Positions 39,959 through 51,416 of a stretch of DNA of 64,000 nt are shown piece after piece. Position 1 is the stretch's first letter. Each line of letters starts with the position of its first letter. The notes under the pieces are model-generated. The model was not told the DNA's origin and made no database searches. It worked only from the letters and a program-made list of their open reading frames with translations. The position numbers and the translations under genes are program-made. This DNA is from Cycas panzhihuaensis (taxonomy: Eukaryota > Cycadophyta). Location: contig CM041465.1 in assembly GCA_023213395.1 (NCBI GenBank), forward strand, positions 74,097,741 to 74,161,740. The letters run 5' to 3'.

Positions 39959-42908
39959 TATATAAAAGACTTTAGTACATGATAAAAAAGTATGATCTTC
40001 AATGAATAAATAAGAAGACTAATTCTCAAATGAATAAATAACTTGAAATAAGTAATACTTCTATATGAATACACTATGAAAAATAAAGTAAATGATCAAG
40101 ATATTCCTTCTTAATAAACCAAAATGAATACTAATATGCAAGCCAATGTCTTTCAAATTGAAATGCTCTTTAAAAATAAAGTACACATGAAACTATGCAC
40201 CTTTTATAAGTGAAACAATAAATCAATGAAGCTTTCAATCTTTGAATGCCCTCAAATCAAGAATATTAAGTGAACCTTTGATAAAAAAAGAAAAGACTTG
40301 TAACTGTACCTTTGCTATGCACTCCTCAAGCTTAAAAAAATACGACTTTAGGATAAATAAGAAAGCTTCTTTGACTAATGAACTTTAAGATGTATATTGC
40401 AAATATTCTTTGTAATAATATGAATGAAATGACAAGAAGCTCCTTTGTAAGTTTATAAGCAAACTAAGTATAATCTTTCTTGTAAAATAAATAAGACTTT
40501 AACTATGCAAATTTGAAATGAAAATGCCCTTAGTGATGAAAATATAGAAGATCTATGAGATTCTTTGACTAAACTTAAATTTTCAAAGTTTAGAAGTAAC
40601 TTAAGCAAATAGGAGTGACCTTTATTAATGTAAAAAATGAGTAGATATTCCTTTAAAAATAGTAAAAAGTAAGAAACTGAAGTGTAACTTTTACTTTTGA
40701 TTATAGAAATGCTTGAAAAATAACAAGTTTCTTATAGAAAATGAACAACTAGAATACAAAAAAGTACTTGTTTGATTGAATAGCTCCTCTTAGCTTGAAG
40801 TATTGTAGAACTAGCTTCTTACTATAAAAAGAATTTAAAAATGTAAACAAGAGATAATAAAATCTTCAAGAATAAGTTGTTAATAACCAATAAATTAAAT
40901 GTAACTTTTTTAGATCATATAATATATGAAAAGTTATAGAATGATCCTAATAAGGACTAAATAAGGAGCTAAAAATAACTTGCTTTAAATGCCTATTAAA
41001 TGAACTTAGAATTAAGTGAAATCTATCTTAAATTGAAGAATATCAAATTTGCTTTCCATTGGATTTGACTATTCAGAAAGTTGACTTCTGTAGCTAAAGA
41101 TTTTAATCAATAAGTATAAAGACACATTTCTGGGCTTGAATTAGTACTACAAGACTAAAATATTATAAAAGTATAATATAACCTTATGAAAGATATAAAA
41201 GTGGCTCACTTATAGATAGAAGACCTTTAAATCTGATTTATTTCAAAAAAACTTAAAGAAAAACCTTCAAAAAATGCTGATTAATAAGTAATTAGGCTTA
41301 ATATAATACCTTAACTTTAACAACTTGTAATATCTACAAAAAGGCTTCAAATCACTTAATAGATTATATTAGTATGAAGAGAGTTGAGTTAGCTTTCCAA
41401 TAAAGCTAATAAATCAGAAAATGGATTCCAAACAAGAAAGATATAGCAAAAATAGTAAAGTGGCCTCTTTATGTTTAATAAACTAAAAGCATAAAATTGA
41501 AGTGACTTTAAATCATTAAAAATTGATCAAATCAGATCCAAAACTAGAAAATGACCAATCTACAGTATAACTCGTAAAGTTATGGTCGTAATGAAACTAG
41601 TTTCATCAACTACTCCAGTGAGAAGTTAGAAATAAAAATGTGCCAATTACCCCTTTAGAATAAAATAGATAAAAAAATATAAAAGAAATTTTTTTATAAA
41701 GTTAGGTTGGCCCCTTTTGCTAGATGCTTTAGGTCACATGGAAGGGCACATGGCTAGGGGCTTAAGCTTGAGGGAGCTAACACCTAAACTAAGGATTTCA
41801 AAATTTATTAACAATAATTAAATTTTTATTATCTTAATCCAATATTATAAACATAAATAATATAAATCATAAATAAAAAAGGATAAACAACCATCACGCA
41901 GGCTACTTCATGTGACTAATAAATGTAGATCTAGGGCTTACCAGAGATCAGAATATGATCGAAATACTTTGATCTCAGTTTCAGTGAGAGGCACCATAAA
42001 CCATATATGTAGATCAAGCAAAAATCAATCAGAAAATGAAGTTTAATATGTATTTTTTAATGAATGAACAATGACAGAGGAATGATAAGTGACGAGCAAA
42101 CGAAGGCAAAAAATGATAAAAAATTGATCAATTCAGAGATGCAAGGAGGGGGGGCATCAATTTAGAATGATAAAAAAACATGAAGCTAAATATATATTTT
42201 ATACGTATTAAAACGAAAAAAAAGAGGATGTGAATCGAGAGCTGAAGAGAACGACGAATAGACTAAAGCCAAACAGAGATAGAAGCTCAATTTAATCACT
42301 AATATACACCTAGGTGACTTCATAGGAGGTGCATAAGCAGTACAAACCTGATATAAGAAGAAAATAATAAAAAAAAAACTTTGTATAAATAAAAAAAATA
42401 AAAAACAGTGAAGGATGGGATTGAGGCAACTCAAGTGGTCAGATCTCCCTGTAGAAGCCACATAATGACACCAAATTTTAGGAGAGGCTAGGTATCAAGG
42501 ATAGCTAGGCACTAATAAATGTTTGTGCCAAACAGAGGCTTATAGGATAAGAATGAAGATGTGTGGTAAATCGGGTTCCAAATGGGAAACTAAGACTCAG
42601 AGAGAGATTTCTCTCAGTATAAGCAATGAAATCATGAACTGCTTTCACCACTAACTAGAGGATTCACTTCCAATCACAATAAGCAGTCATATGAGATTGT
42701 TTTGATCAAAGATTGAGATGATGGAACTAAATGAAATCGATTGAACGACGTGAGTAACGTATGAAAAATATATAAACGAAGAATTAAAATAATATAAACA
42801 AAGGTTTTATAAAGTTTAACCTTTAATATATCGAATATTATTTACATACTAAATTAAACAGAGGTTGAGCTATAAATCACGTAAATAATTGATCACATGT
42901 CAATCTAG
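39959..42908 (-). other. Long leader of C; no gene recognised
   Basis: About 2.9 kb, AT-rich, stops in all frames. The only longer open stretch (42186-42461, minus) is a hydrophobic low-complexity reading I do not believe. A G-run (GGAGGGGGGG) occurs at about 42147. Confidence 0.65.
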
Positions 42909-42922
42909 TCACTCTGATACCA
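42909..42922 (-). other. Primer binding site of C
   Basis: Minus strand TGGTATCAGAGTGAC, two bases from the 5' LTR: a near-perfect Met-tRNA site. Confidence 0.9.
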
Positions 42923-42924
42923 TA

Positions 42925-43248
42925 TGAAGGCGATTAATAAAGAGCAAAGCAAAGTAGGTAAATAGAAATAACTCAAGCCATATTGTAAATCATATTCAAC
43001 ATCATTGTATTAATCCATAATTGCTCAAAATATATAAAAAATCCTTGTGAAGGTGGTGTTGAAGAACACCAGGGGTATTAACCCCAAAGTATATATATTT
43101 TGGGAGGAGGGTGGGTGCCCTCCTCAACCTGAATTCAAATTAATATAAAATAATGCACAACATTAAAGATAAACTTATCGAACATACTATTGAAGCTCAT
43201 GTGTTGCATATTCCAGTGTAGGGTTATGTGATGAATATTAATCCAATA
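42925..43248 (-). repeat. 5' LTR of C
   Basis: 324 bp, aligned to 38932-39257 with about 40 differences. It is followed by the target copy TTCTC. The donor-like motif here has lost its G (ATAAGT). Confidence 0.9.
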
Positions 43249-43253
43249 TTCTC

Positions 43254-46160
43254 TACCTTTTGTAACGTATCTAAGTGGTTACTTTGTATAGACTTCCTCC
43301 ATAAGATCTATGAGGGCACTCTTGACATCAAACTATTATAACTACTATTTCAATTGAGCAAATATTGTTAATATTAACTTAAGTATGACCATCTTAACTA
43401 TTAGAGTGAATGCCCCCTAACATCTTATGCCTTCTACTTTATTGAATCTATATGTTGTCAATCTAGTTTTATATTTTTTTAACTAAGCCATTTGATCTAA
43501 ATTTAGTCTTATAGACCCATTTACATCTAATTGCTTATTTACTTACTATTAATTCAATTAAGTCCTAGGTTTTATTCTAGTACACAATATGGATTTCATC
43601 ATCCATTACTATTCTCCACTTCTACTCTAATAAGTCTCATTAAAACCCAAACGATCATCAGCATTAAGCATATATACCATGAAAGCAAAGTTAATCATAT
43701 TAGGTTTCATCTTTAACTTTTACTTCTATTTAGTCTAGGTTAACTAGACTTCTTCTAGCTTTTGTTTTCAAATACCATTTGGAGGGTTTCTTGGTACGTG
43801 GAGTGACATTAGGCTATACTTTAGGCTATGATTCCTAAGAATCTTAATACTCATCAAAATCACCTTCTAATTTAACTTTTAGCTCTTTCTTAGCATTTGG
43901 CTCAATAAATTATTGCCTTAAAAAACCAGATTCTAGATATTCTTTAATTTGCCTCCCTTTGTCTTTCCATATGCTCAAAGCATCCATGTCAACATCCTAC
44001 TTATCAACTTCTTAAATGATGATATCTTGAATTATATGTACCTTTTTAGTTGCCAATTTAAATACCTTATCTCATAAGGATATGCTTGAAACTTTTATTA
44101 TCAAATTGCTAATGCTTCTCCATTGGAACGAGCATGTATGTAGTACTCTAAAAGATTATGAGATGGCTTATTATTGGTTTTCTCCTTGACTGAGCTTCTT
44201 CTAATGTTATATTTTAGACAACCTTTATTGAACTCCTATTGGTTAGATAGGTTGTTGTGTAAATAGTATTAGCCTAAAAAGATTTTGAGAGATTTTATAC
44301 TTCATCACTAATTAGCCTTTTTGATCAAAGTACTAGCCATCCTCTTAGCAATTCCATTCTATTGAGGTATGTATGTTACCATTAACTAATTTTTAATCCC
44401 ATGGTCTTTATAAAACTAGATAAAGGCTTTAAAGGTATATTCTTTCTTATTATCTAATTTGAGGATTTTCAACCTATGACCATTTTCATTCTCCACTTTC
44501 ACCTTTAACTCCTTAAAAATATTGAAAATCTAAGATTTCTCTTTTATGGGATAGACCTAAACTTTCTATAAAAAATCATCGATAATGGTCAAGAAATCTC
44601 TTGCACCTTAAAGTGTAGTAGTTGGAATTAAATTACATATATCTAAGTGGATAAGGCTCAATTTTTTGGTGGCTCTCCAAGCTTTACCTTTTAATTTTTT
44701 TTTCTAATGTTGTTTTTCTATGACACAAGGTTTACAAACTTGGTTTACTAGTTTAAGTTTTGGATGACCATGTATCATGTTCAATTTATGCATCAAATAT
44801 AGAAAGTAGTAGTGAAAATACCTTGTTCTTTCATGCCATATTTAAATTTTACAAGATATATTAATAATTAATGTTATTTAATTTATATATTTACTTAAGA
44901 GCCTATAAAATCACCATCTCTAACATCTTTTACATTAATTTTTCCATCATAATTATTGATAGTAACCTTCCCATCCCTAAAGAGAATACTCATGCTATAA
45001 TCTTTAATATAATTAATAGAAATTAAATTCTTCTTTAATCTTCGCACTTATATCACATCCATAGTCTTCTCCATCATGTGCAATGAATGGGACCTCTCTT
45101 ATTCTCTCTATCTTTAGTATTTTATTATCTCCTAATAGGACTATCTACCTAGTAACTTCCTATATGTGTTTGAACCATTCAATTTCACCCAACACATGCT
45201 TCAAAACCCCTAAATCAATCTATTAGACATCGTATGCTTTTAAACTTGTTTGTGAAACTACCATAAAGAGCCTTTTACCTTTATCACTTGGGCCAATAGT
45301 TTGACCAAAGGCACACTTTGCTTATAATTTCTTTCCCCAATTTTAATGATCTCCCTTCTTCTATTGATAAATTTTCCACTACCTATAATCTTTCTTGAAG
45401 TGACTTAGTTTGTTGTATTAATAACATAATTTAGTTACCCCTTCTAAGTAGCCTACTACACTTGCTAAGCCTCCTTAGAAAAAAAAAAAACAAAAGGTTT
45501 CTTCCTCCTTGACTTTATTAAAAATATACTAGATGATTTCCTAATAACATTGTCCTTTAATATCTGCTCATGTTGCAATAACAATACTTCTAGCTTAATA
45601 AAAGAAAAATTATCAAGATTTTCTGATAAGAAAAACTTATCATAAAGTTCTCAAACTTCTTCGATAAATTCCTCAATATTGTAATGATGATGTCCTTATC
45701 ATTGATAACCTCTTCAATATTTTCTAATTGATTGATATTTTCCTTTGCCATTTATAGATGTTCAACCACTGGACCTATCATTTGAAGATTGTAAAGTTGA
45801 TTATTTAAAATCATAATCCTTGAATCATTTTTCATTTCAAAGATAGATGTGATAGACTCCCATGTTTCCTTAAACATCTTAATTCTTTTGATATTCTTCA
45901 TTAGAGTTCCATTGATGGACATGTTCATCAACTATAAAGCAAAGTTATTCTCACTCTCAAACTCTATCTTTTCATAAGAAGTGGTAATTTTTTTATTTGA
46001 CATGGGTATCTTACCATACATAATCTATCACAACCTATTCATGTAGAGTAAATTAATCATTTGGTGCTTCTAGGTGCCATAGTTTTCAACACTAACCAAT
46101 TTGTATATTTAGGAGTTAAACAAATTCCCACCTAGCATGTTTATCTAAAATATTAAAGAA
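43254..46160 (-). pseudogene. E gag, protease, integrase and RT N-terminal half
   Basis: Reading leftward: gag from about 46160 (ENYGT-KHQMINLLYMNRL, then MSNKKITTSYEKIEF at 46003, ITSIFEMKNDSRIM) to about 45480. Knuckle remnant YNKLSHFKKDY near 45400. Protease remnants follow to 45030 (LISINYIKDYSMSILFRDG). Integrase 44990-44290: LMHKLNMIHGHPK, VCKPCVIEKQH, SLIHLDICN, FLTIIDDFL, LKLDNKKEYTF, NGIAKRMAS. The linker is poorly kept. RT N-terminus 43700-43254: CKWVYKTKFRSNG, QFDVKSALIDLMEEV, YVTKG. The frame is cut by C and continues at 38931. Numerous stops. Confidence 0.85.
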
Positions 46161-46645
46161 ACCCAAAAAAATTAAAACCACACATAAAATTGAGCATTAA
46201 ATAGCCCTAACAAATCACACACTATGACTTTTTAATTATTTTTTACATTTTAGAAACTTTGGTTATTAGACAAAATGTTAAAAAAATAGGAAGCTATAAT
46301 TATTCCATATGGCCTCTACAAAATAAAAAAAATGCATAGGAATGTGCTTTCAGAATTCAAGAAAGTTTGCAAATTAAGGTAAAAATAGCTTTAGCACCTT
46401 ACATGTTCAAATGACTAGGGGATTTCAAAAAAGGGGCTAGTTATTAGAATTAAAAAGGTTATAAAATATAACTTCATATAAGGGGACTTTAGAAAATAAA
46501 TAATAAAATTTTATACCAAGGTTCAAATTACAACTGCATCTCTACATTTTTATAATTTGATGAATTTAAGTTGATTTGCCTCTTATCTCTACATTAAATT
46601 TAATTGACATTCATCCTTCTTACACTTGTCTCATCACTCTTATTT
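46161..46645 (-). other. E leader, part next to gag
   Basis: AT-rich, no ORF. Continues beyond F at 50171. Confidence 0.6.
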
Positions 46646-46650
46646 CACAT

Positions 46651-46983
46651 TAATGAAGTAAACATGGAGTAGAGTAGAACAAGACATAATCTATATTTAT
46701 AAAAGAATATAACATAAAGAATATAAAGATTAATATTAGATATTCATCGTAACAAAATTTTGGCACAATGGTAGTATTGATAAATACCTTTAGGCAAATT
46801 ACCATTTATTTATGGTTGGGAGGTTAGTAACCCAATATCAACCAACACTTTTAAAATTTAAAATAATAATATGAAATACATACCTGACAACTACTGGTGG
46901 CTGTTGGTGGCTAATAACGGCTTGTGAGGTCCCAATGTAACTTATGCACATCTTTAATAAAATAATGCATATTATTGTTAACA
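46651..46983 (-). repeat. 3' LTR of F
   Basis: Ends GTTAACA at 46983 next to TTCTCCCCCATAAT, the reverse of the polypurine tract. On the minus strand it contains the splice-donor-like CAG/GTATGT (about 46878-46890). Confidence 0.88.
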
Positions 46984-47730
46984 TTCTCCCCCATAATGTT
47001 TATTATGTATAACGACAAACTTCTCTCTAAATTTATGGAACTTAAACCTTAGAAAGACTTTAAGGAGGATAATTATTACTTATTCCTTTACTTTATAATA
47101 GACTAATTCCATGTCATTATCCTGTATTCATGCCTTTGTAATGTAGGCCTCTTCAAGAGTATGAAGCTCATGTATTTCCCAAGCTTGTCTTGGTAGGACA
47201 AAGTTGACTTGATTTGAATGAGTAGATATGGAGGATTCAACTTCATTAGGATATTTATTTTTCTCAACATTTAGCTTGTAGTGATCATCTACTTTGTTAG
47301 AGTCATTTAGGTTAATGTTACATATAACATTATCAAATGTGATATTATGATCATGTTATGACATCTTTCTCACAGATAACACATCATCAACATATCTAAT
47401 TTCCCTTAATTCAATAGTTGCAGCACCCCGATGAATCAATTCCAAAGTGTCCAATGCATTATTTAATGTAGTTATTTCGCTTATGCTTGTGAATATATGG
47501 TCATCCAATGCACAAAATATTAATGCCAATGCTTTATTATTTTTCTTCACATTTTTTTTAAAGATTTATTCCTCTTCTAAGGTAATATTGTCACCTAAGT
47601 CATTGTAACCATCCTTCACAAAATTTTAAAGATTTTTAGTAATAAAAGATGATTTCATCAATTTACTCTAAAGTGAAAAATTAGTTCCATCAAATGTAGG
47701 TATAAGTATATCATTAAGATTTATTACCAT
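46984..47730 (-). pseudogene. F composite ORF: Gag N-terminus plus pol remnants
   Basis: ATG at 47730 (MVINLNDILIPTFDGTNF). Open stretch 47356-47550 is the Gag part (KKNNKALALIFCALDDHIF, RYVDDVLSVRKM). A less clear stretch follows (FDNVICNINLNDSNK). Next is ISTHSNQVNFVLPRQAW-EIHELHTLEEA, close to the linker of A, and the tail FKFHKFREKF before the polypurine tract. The Gag knuckle, protease, integrase, RT and RNase H cores are missing. Stops at likely Trp codons. Confidence 0.8.
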
Positions 47731-48893
47731 TATGGGAAAAAAAATAATATATAATCTAAATAAAATACACATTTATATGTGAAAATAAATTTTGCATGTT
47801 GTCTTATTAATCAAGTAAGATTTATTTTTAACAATAATTGAAAATAACTTAAAAATTAAATGAAATAAACCTATTTTCAAATGAAATAAATATGCAATAA
47901 ATGAACTTTCAAAATAATACCAATAAGGTTTCTTCTTAATAAATAAAATCAACTTTGAGAATGAAATGCAATGAACCTCTTTAAATGAAATAAATGTAAG
48001 ACAAATGAGCCTTTTTGAATGAAATAAGTATGAAACCAATAAGTTATTAAAGTGATATAAATAAACTCTAAAGTGATATGAAATGTAAAGAAATAAGAGA
48101 GCCTTTTAAATGAGCTTTCAAGATGTAATAAGATGCACTTTATTTGAGCTTTTAAGTGCAATAAGGAACCTTAATTAGGCTTTGAAAATAAACTTTAATA
48201 ATGAAACAAGATGATCTTTAAATGAGTTAAGTGAGCTAAATATAAGCTTCAAAATAAAGATGAATAAGCTAAAAAATAAACTAAAATATAAATGAGCTTT
48301 TAGGATACACTAAATACATTTTATATGAGCCTTTAAGGTGTAAGAAAAAGCCTTAAATGATCTTTGAGAATAAGTTTTAAAATAAAGTAAATTGACCCTT
48401 AAATGAGCTAAACAAGCTTGATATGAACTTTAACATAAAATGAATGAGCTAAAAAATAAAATAAAAGCTTAAAAAAAAAAAAAAAGGGTATAGAAGGAAC
48501 TTTACATGTGGAATGATGTTCAAATATCATCTTCCCTATTAAGAGGTAAAATTTTACTAAAATGTGCCAAAACATATATGTAAGCCTGAAAAAAAAAAGT
48601 GAAATCAGCTAGAAGTAGATTAGTATCTAAATATGATGTAAATATGCTTAGATAGAATTGAAAAATAGCTCAAAATAGTGAGAAGGAGCTCAAACTTGGG
48701 TTAAATATAAGGTCTAATTATAATAGCCTTGAACTCCTACAAAATAATATTAAATCACAATAAAAATAGCATTAATACGTAGATCAATGAACTAGCTTTC
48801 TAATAAATCCAACTATTTAAAAAATGGACTCTTAGATCAAAAGTTATAGGAAAAAATAGTGAGCTCACCTCCTTATGGTAAAAAAACTAAATT

Positions 48894-48936
48894 GGGATGG
48901 GGGGGAGGGGGTTGTGGTGGGGTTAAATCTGGGACT
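48894..48936 (+). other. G-rich stretch with possible G-quadruplex
   Basis: Four or more G-runs (GGG, GGGGGGG, GGGGG, GGGG) within 45 bases on the plus strand, in otherwise AT-rich DNA. It is antisense to F. Confidence 0.6.
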
Positions 48937-48983
48937 AAGGAGGCCAAATGCCAAAAGTTAAAAAATCAAATTAAAAATTTTAA

Positions 48984-49094
<111 letters not shown>

Positions 49095-49810
49095 GTCATA
49101 AATTTACATAAAAAATAAAAAAATAATCCTACATGTATATGCAGAGGGTGATCGATTAATCTAATCGATTAAAATAAGCATAGAATTTTTTTGAAAAACA
49201 CATTATCGTAGGTGCAAGGGATGGGTGCCTAGGTTTATAACAAAAATTAAGCAAAATATAATAGAAAAATGAGATATGAAGTATAAAAAATACAGACGAA
49301 TAATGGGTTTTTTACAAATTCATGAAGTGACTTATCTTCCGACTAAGATTTCTCCTTAATTAAGTGACAAAATAGCTTGTTGTCTTCTCTGTTACAAAGT
49401 AGATTCAAAGAAGAATGTAACGAGTAGTCATATGTAGTAGTTTCGATTGTCTATTATTGTGCCATAATCTTTTGAAGTTCAAGTAAGCCAACTCAACCTT
49501 AAACTAAGAAAAAAAGGGGGAAAAAATAATATAATTCTTCTGGAAACTAAGTGAGACTTCTTTAGATCGATGCTAGGCTGAGTATAATTGAGAATCCTGT
49601 AGAAAATGACTAGTTTGCAAACTATGGAAGCAACTGAAGTTTGTACGATAAATAAAGGTGTGTCTAATTAGAAAAGGATGCAAAGTAATATATTTTAATA
49701 AAATTAAATAAAAAACTATATAAAAAAACCTTACTTTATCAAATAATATTGATACTATTCATGTAGGTGAGCTTTTAGGGTCTGAAACCTCGCTTGTGTG
49801 GTCGTGTGAT

Positions 49811-49823
49811 GACTTTGATACCA
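49811..49823 (-). other. Primer binding site of F
   Basis: Minus strand TGGTATCAAAGTC, a Met-tRNA-type site beside the 5' LTR. Confidence 0.85.
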
Positions 49824-50170
49824 GATGAATTAAATGAGGAGTATAGTAGAATAAGAGTAGAATAAGACTTAATCCATGTTTATAAAAGAATGTAACATAA
49901 AGAATATAAAGATCAATATTAGATATTCATTGTAACAAAATTTTAGCATGATACTAGTGTTGATAAATATCTTTGGGTAAATTTCTACTTATTTATGGAT
50001 AGAAGGTTGGGAGGGAACCCACCATCAACCAACACTTTTGAAATTCAAAATAATAATATAAAATACATACCTGACAACCATTGGAGGTTGTTGGCAGCTA
50101 ATGACGACTTGTGAGGTCCCAATGTAAATTATGCATACCTTTAATAAAATAATAAACATTATTGCTAACA
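49824..50170 (-). repeat. 5' LTR of F
   Basis: Aligns with 46651-46983, including CTTGTGAGGTCCCAATGTAA; ends GCTAACA and is followed by CACAT. Keeps the CAG/GTATGT motif on the minus strand. Confidence 0.88.
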
Positions 50171-50922
50171 CACATTTACTTGTCTAACATTCAACATTGA
50201 TTTCTATTTGTTCTTTCTTATATTTGAACTAAATATTAATGACATTTAATTTTTTAAATGTCTCATGGCTGGTGAATATTTATCGTAGTTTACTTCAAAT
50301 ATCTGGCATTTTCATATGAAATAGATTTGATTGACATTGACCCTTATTTTTGTAGCTTTCCGTCTTTAGAGGGTATTCATGCTTTGTATTCATTAATTTG
50401 GATTTAAGCTAAGCTTCAACATTAAATGCACTCACATTCTTGACATCTTCATCCTTACTTATGAAGATATTTATATTACATAAACTTTAATATCATATCC
50501 AACATTTTAGCCTTAGGTATTTACCCCTTCTCACTTCACATTCAAACCAAATTTTTGGCATGCATTTTGATTTTAGTAACTCATGATAAAATAATAAACA
50601 ATGATTTTTACTTTAACCTTGGATATTTAAACTTGAAACCTCCATTTAAAACCTCATAAACCCTACTATAAATAATGATAGAACCATAGATATGCCACCT
50701 ATAAAAATTTTATCTTGTTTTTTTTTTTTTGCATTTTAAACCCCTATTACAAAGTAAAAAAATATTTACCCTAATAATAATTTTTTCTTATTTTCATGGC
50801 CTACATTGATATTCACAACCATAGATTTAATATAGTAAATTTGCTCCATAAATTTTGATTAAAAAAATGACAGTAAATGAATAAAAAGACCCCTAAAAAA
50901 TTCTTTAGAAAACTCTAAAATT
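50171..50922 (-). other. E leader between F and H; no gene recognised
   Basis: AT-rich non-coding, with a poly(T) run at about 50718-50730. It ends with AAATT (50918-50922), the left target copy of H. Confidence 0.6.
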
Positions 50923-51201
50923 TATTGAGTGTAATACTTAATTACATAATTGTCTCCATTTATACACACTCTCTATATTTATTTTTATTTTATACTTGAG
51001 GTTGTGAACCACATAGAGATGTGTGCCACCTCTAACATTGACCAATGATGGTTCTCTCACAAGTGGTGAGTTGTAATATAAGTATGTACATTATTCTTCA
51101 TTCTAATTTGAGGTTTGGTCATTCTTCCATCTCTTGTGTTAACTTGTATATACCTCATTATTCTTATACTTCATTGTTTTACCATTTATTTACCAAACAT
51201 T
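50923..51201 (+). repeat. 5' LTR of H, left part
   Basis: TATTGAGTGTAATAC onward, collinear with 63323 onward. It is cut by the LINE2 poly(A) end at about 51202. Confidence 0.85.
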
Positions 51202-51416
51202 TTTTTTTTTTATAAGGTAAAAAATAATATTAGAAGGGGTTTTTTGCCAAGTCCCCAAACCTTATACATCAAGGGCTAGCCAACCTAAGGCAGATGACCA
51301 TGACAAGCCCATGGCCTAGCTCATTTTAAGAACACACCATTCACCTCCTACATGTTACCATTATGTCCAGAATATTCTATTCTAGTCAGACTCAGAAGCT
51401 CCTCCGGGAAGTTCCT

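Larger units (their letters stand above)
38932..43248 (-). mobile_element. C: non-autonomous copia-derived LTR element inserted in E
   Basis: LTRs of 326 and 324 bp (38932-39257 and 42925-43248, about 88% identical) with a perfect target duplication TTCTC (38927-38931 and 43249-43253). PBS lies on the minus strand inside the right LTR. The interior is a leader of about 2.9 kb plus one short ORF region next to the 3' LTR; protease, integrase, RT and RNase H are missing. F has the same design. It resembles TR-GAG elements (terminal repeats plus a gag piece). Confidence 0.9.

Noticed and set aside
42186-42461. 91-residue hydrophobic minus-strand ORF in the leader of C
   Set aside because: Phe/Leu/Ser-rich low complexity from A/T runs; no homologue recognised and no support from F.
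46646-46653. An 8-bp target duplication for F (CACATTAA/CACATTTA)
   Set aside because: Copia elements make 5-bp duplications; CACAT alone is a perfect 5-bp match. The three extra bases are more likely LTR-edge sequence.
47773-48161. Phe/His/Leu-rich minus-strand ORFs in the leader of F
   Set aside because: Low-complexity reading of repeated AAATGAGC-type motifs.
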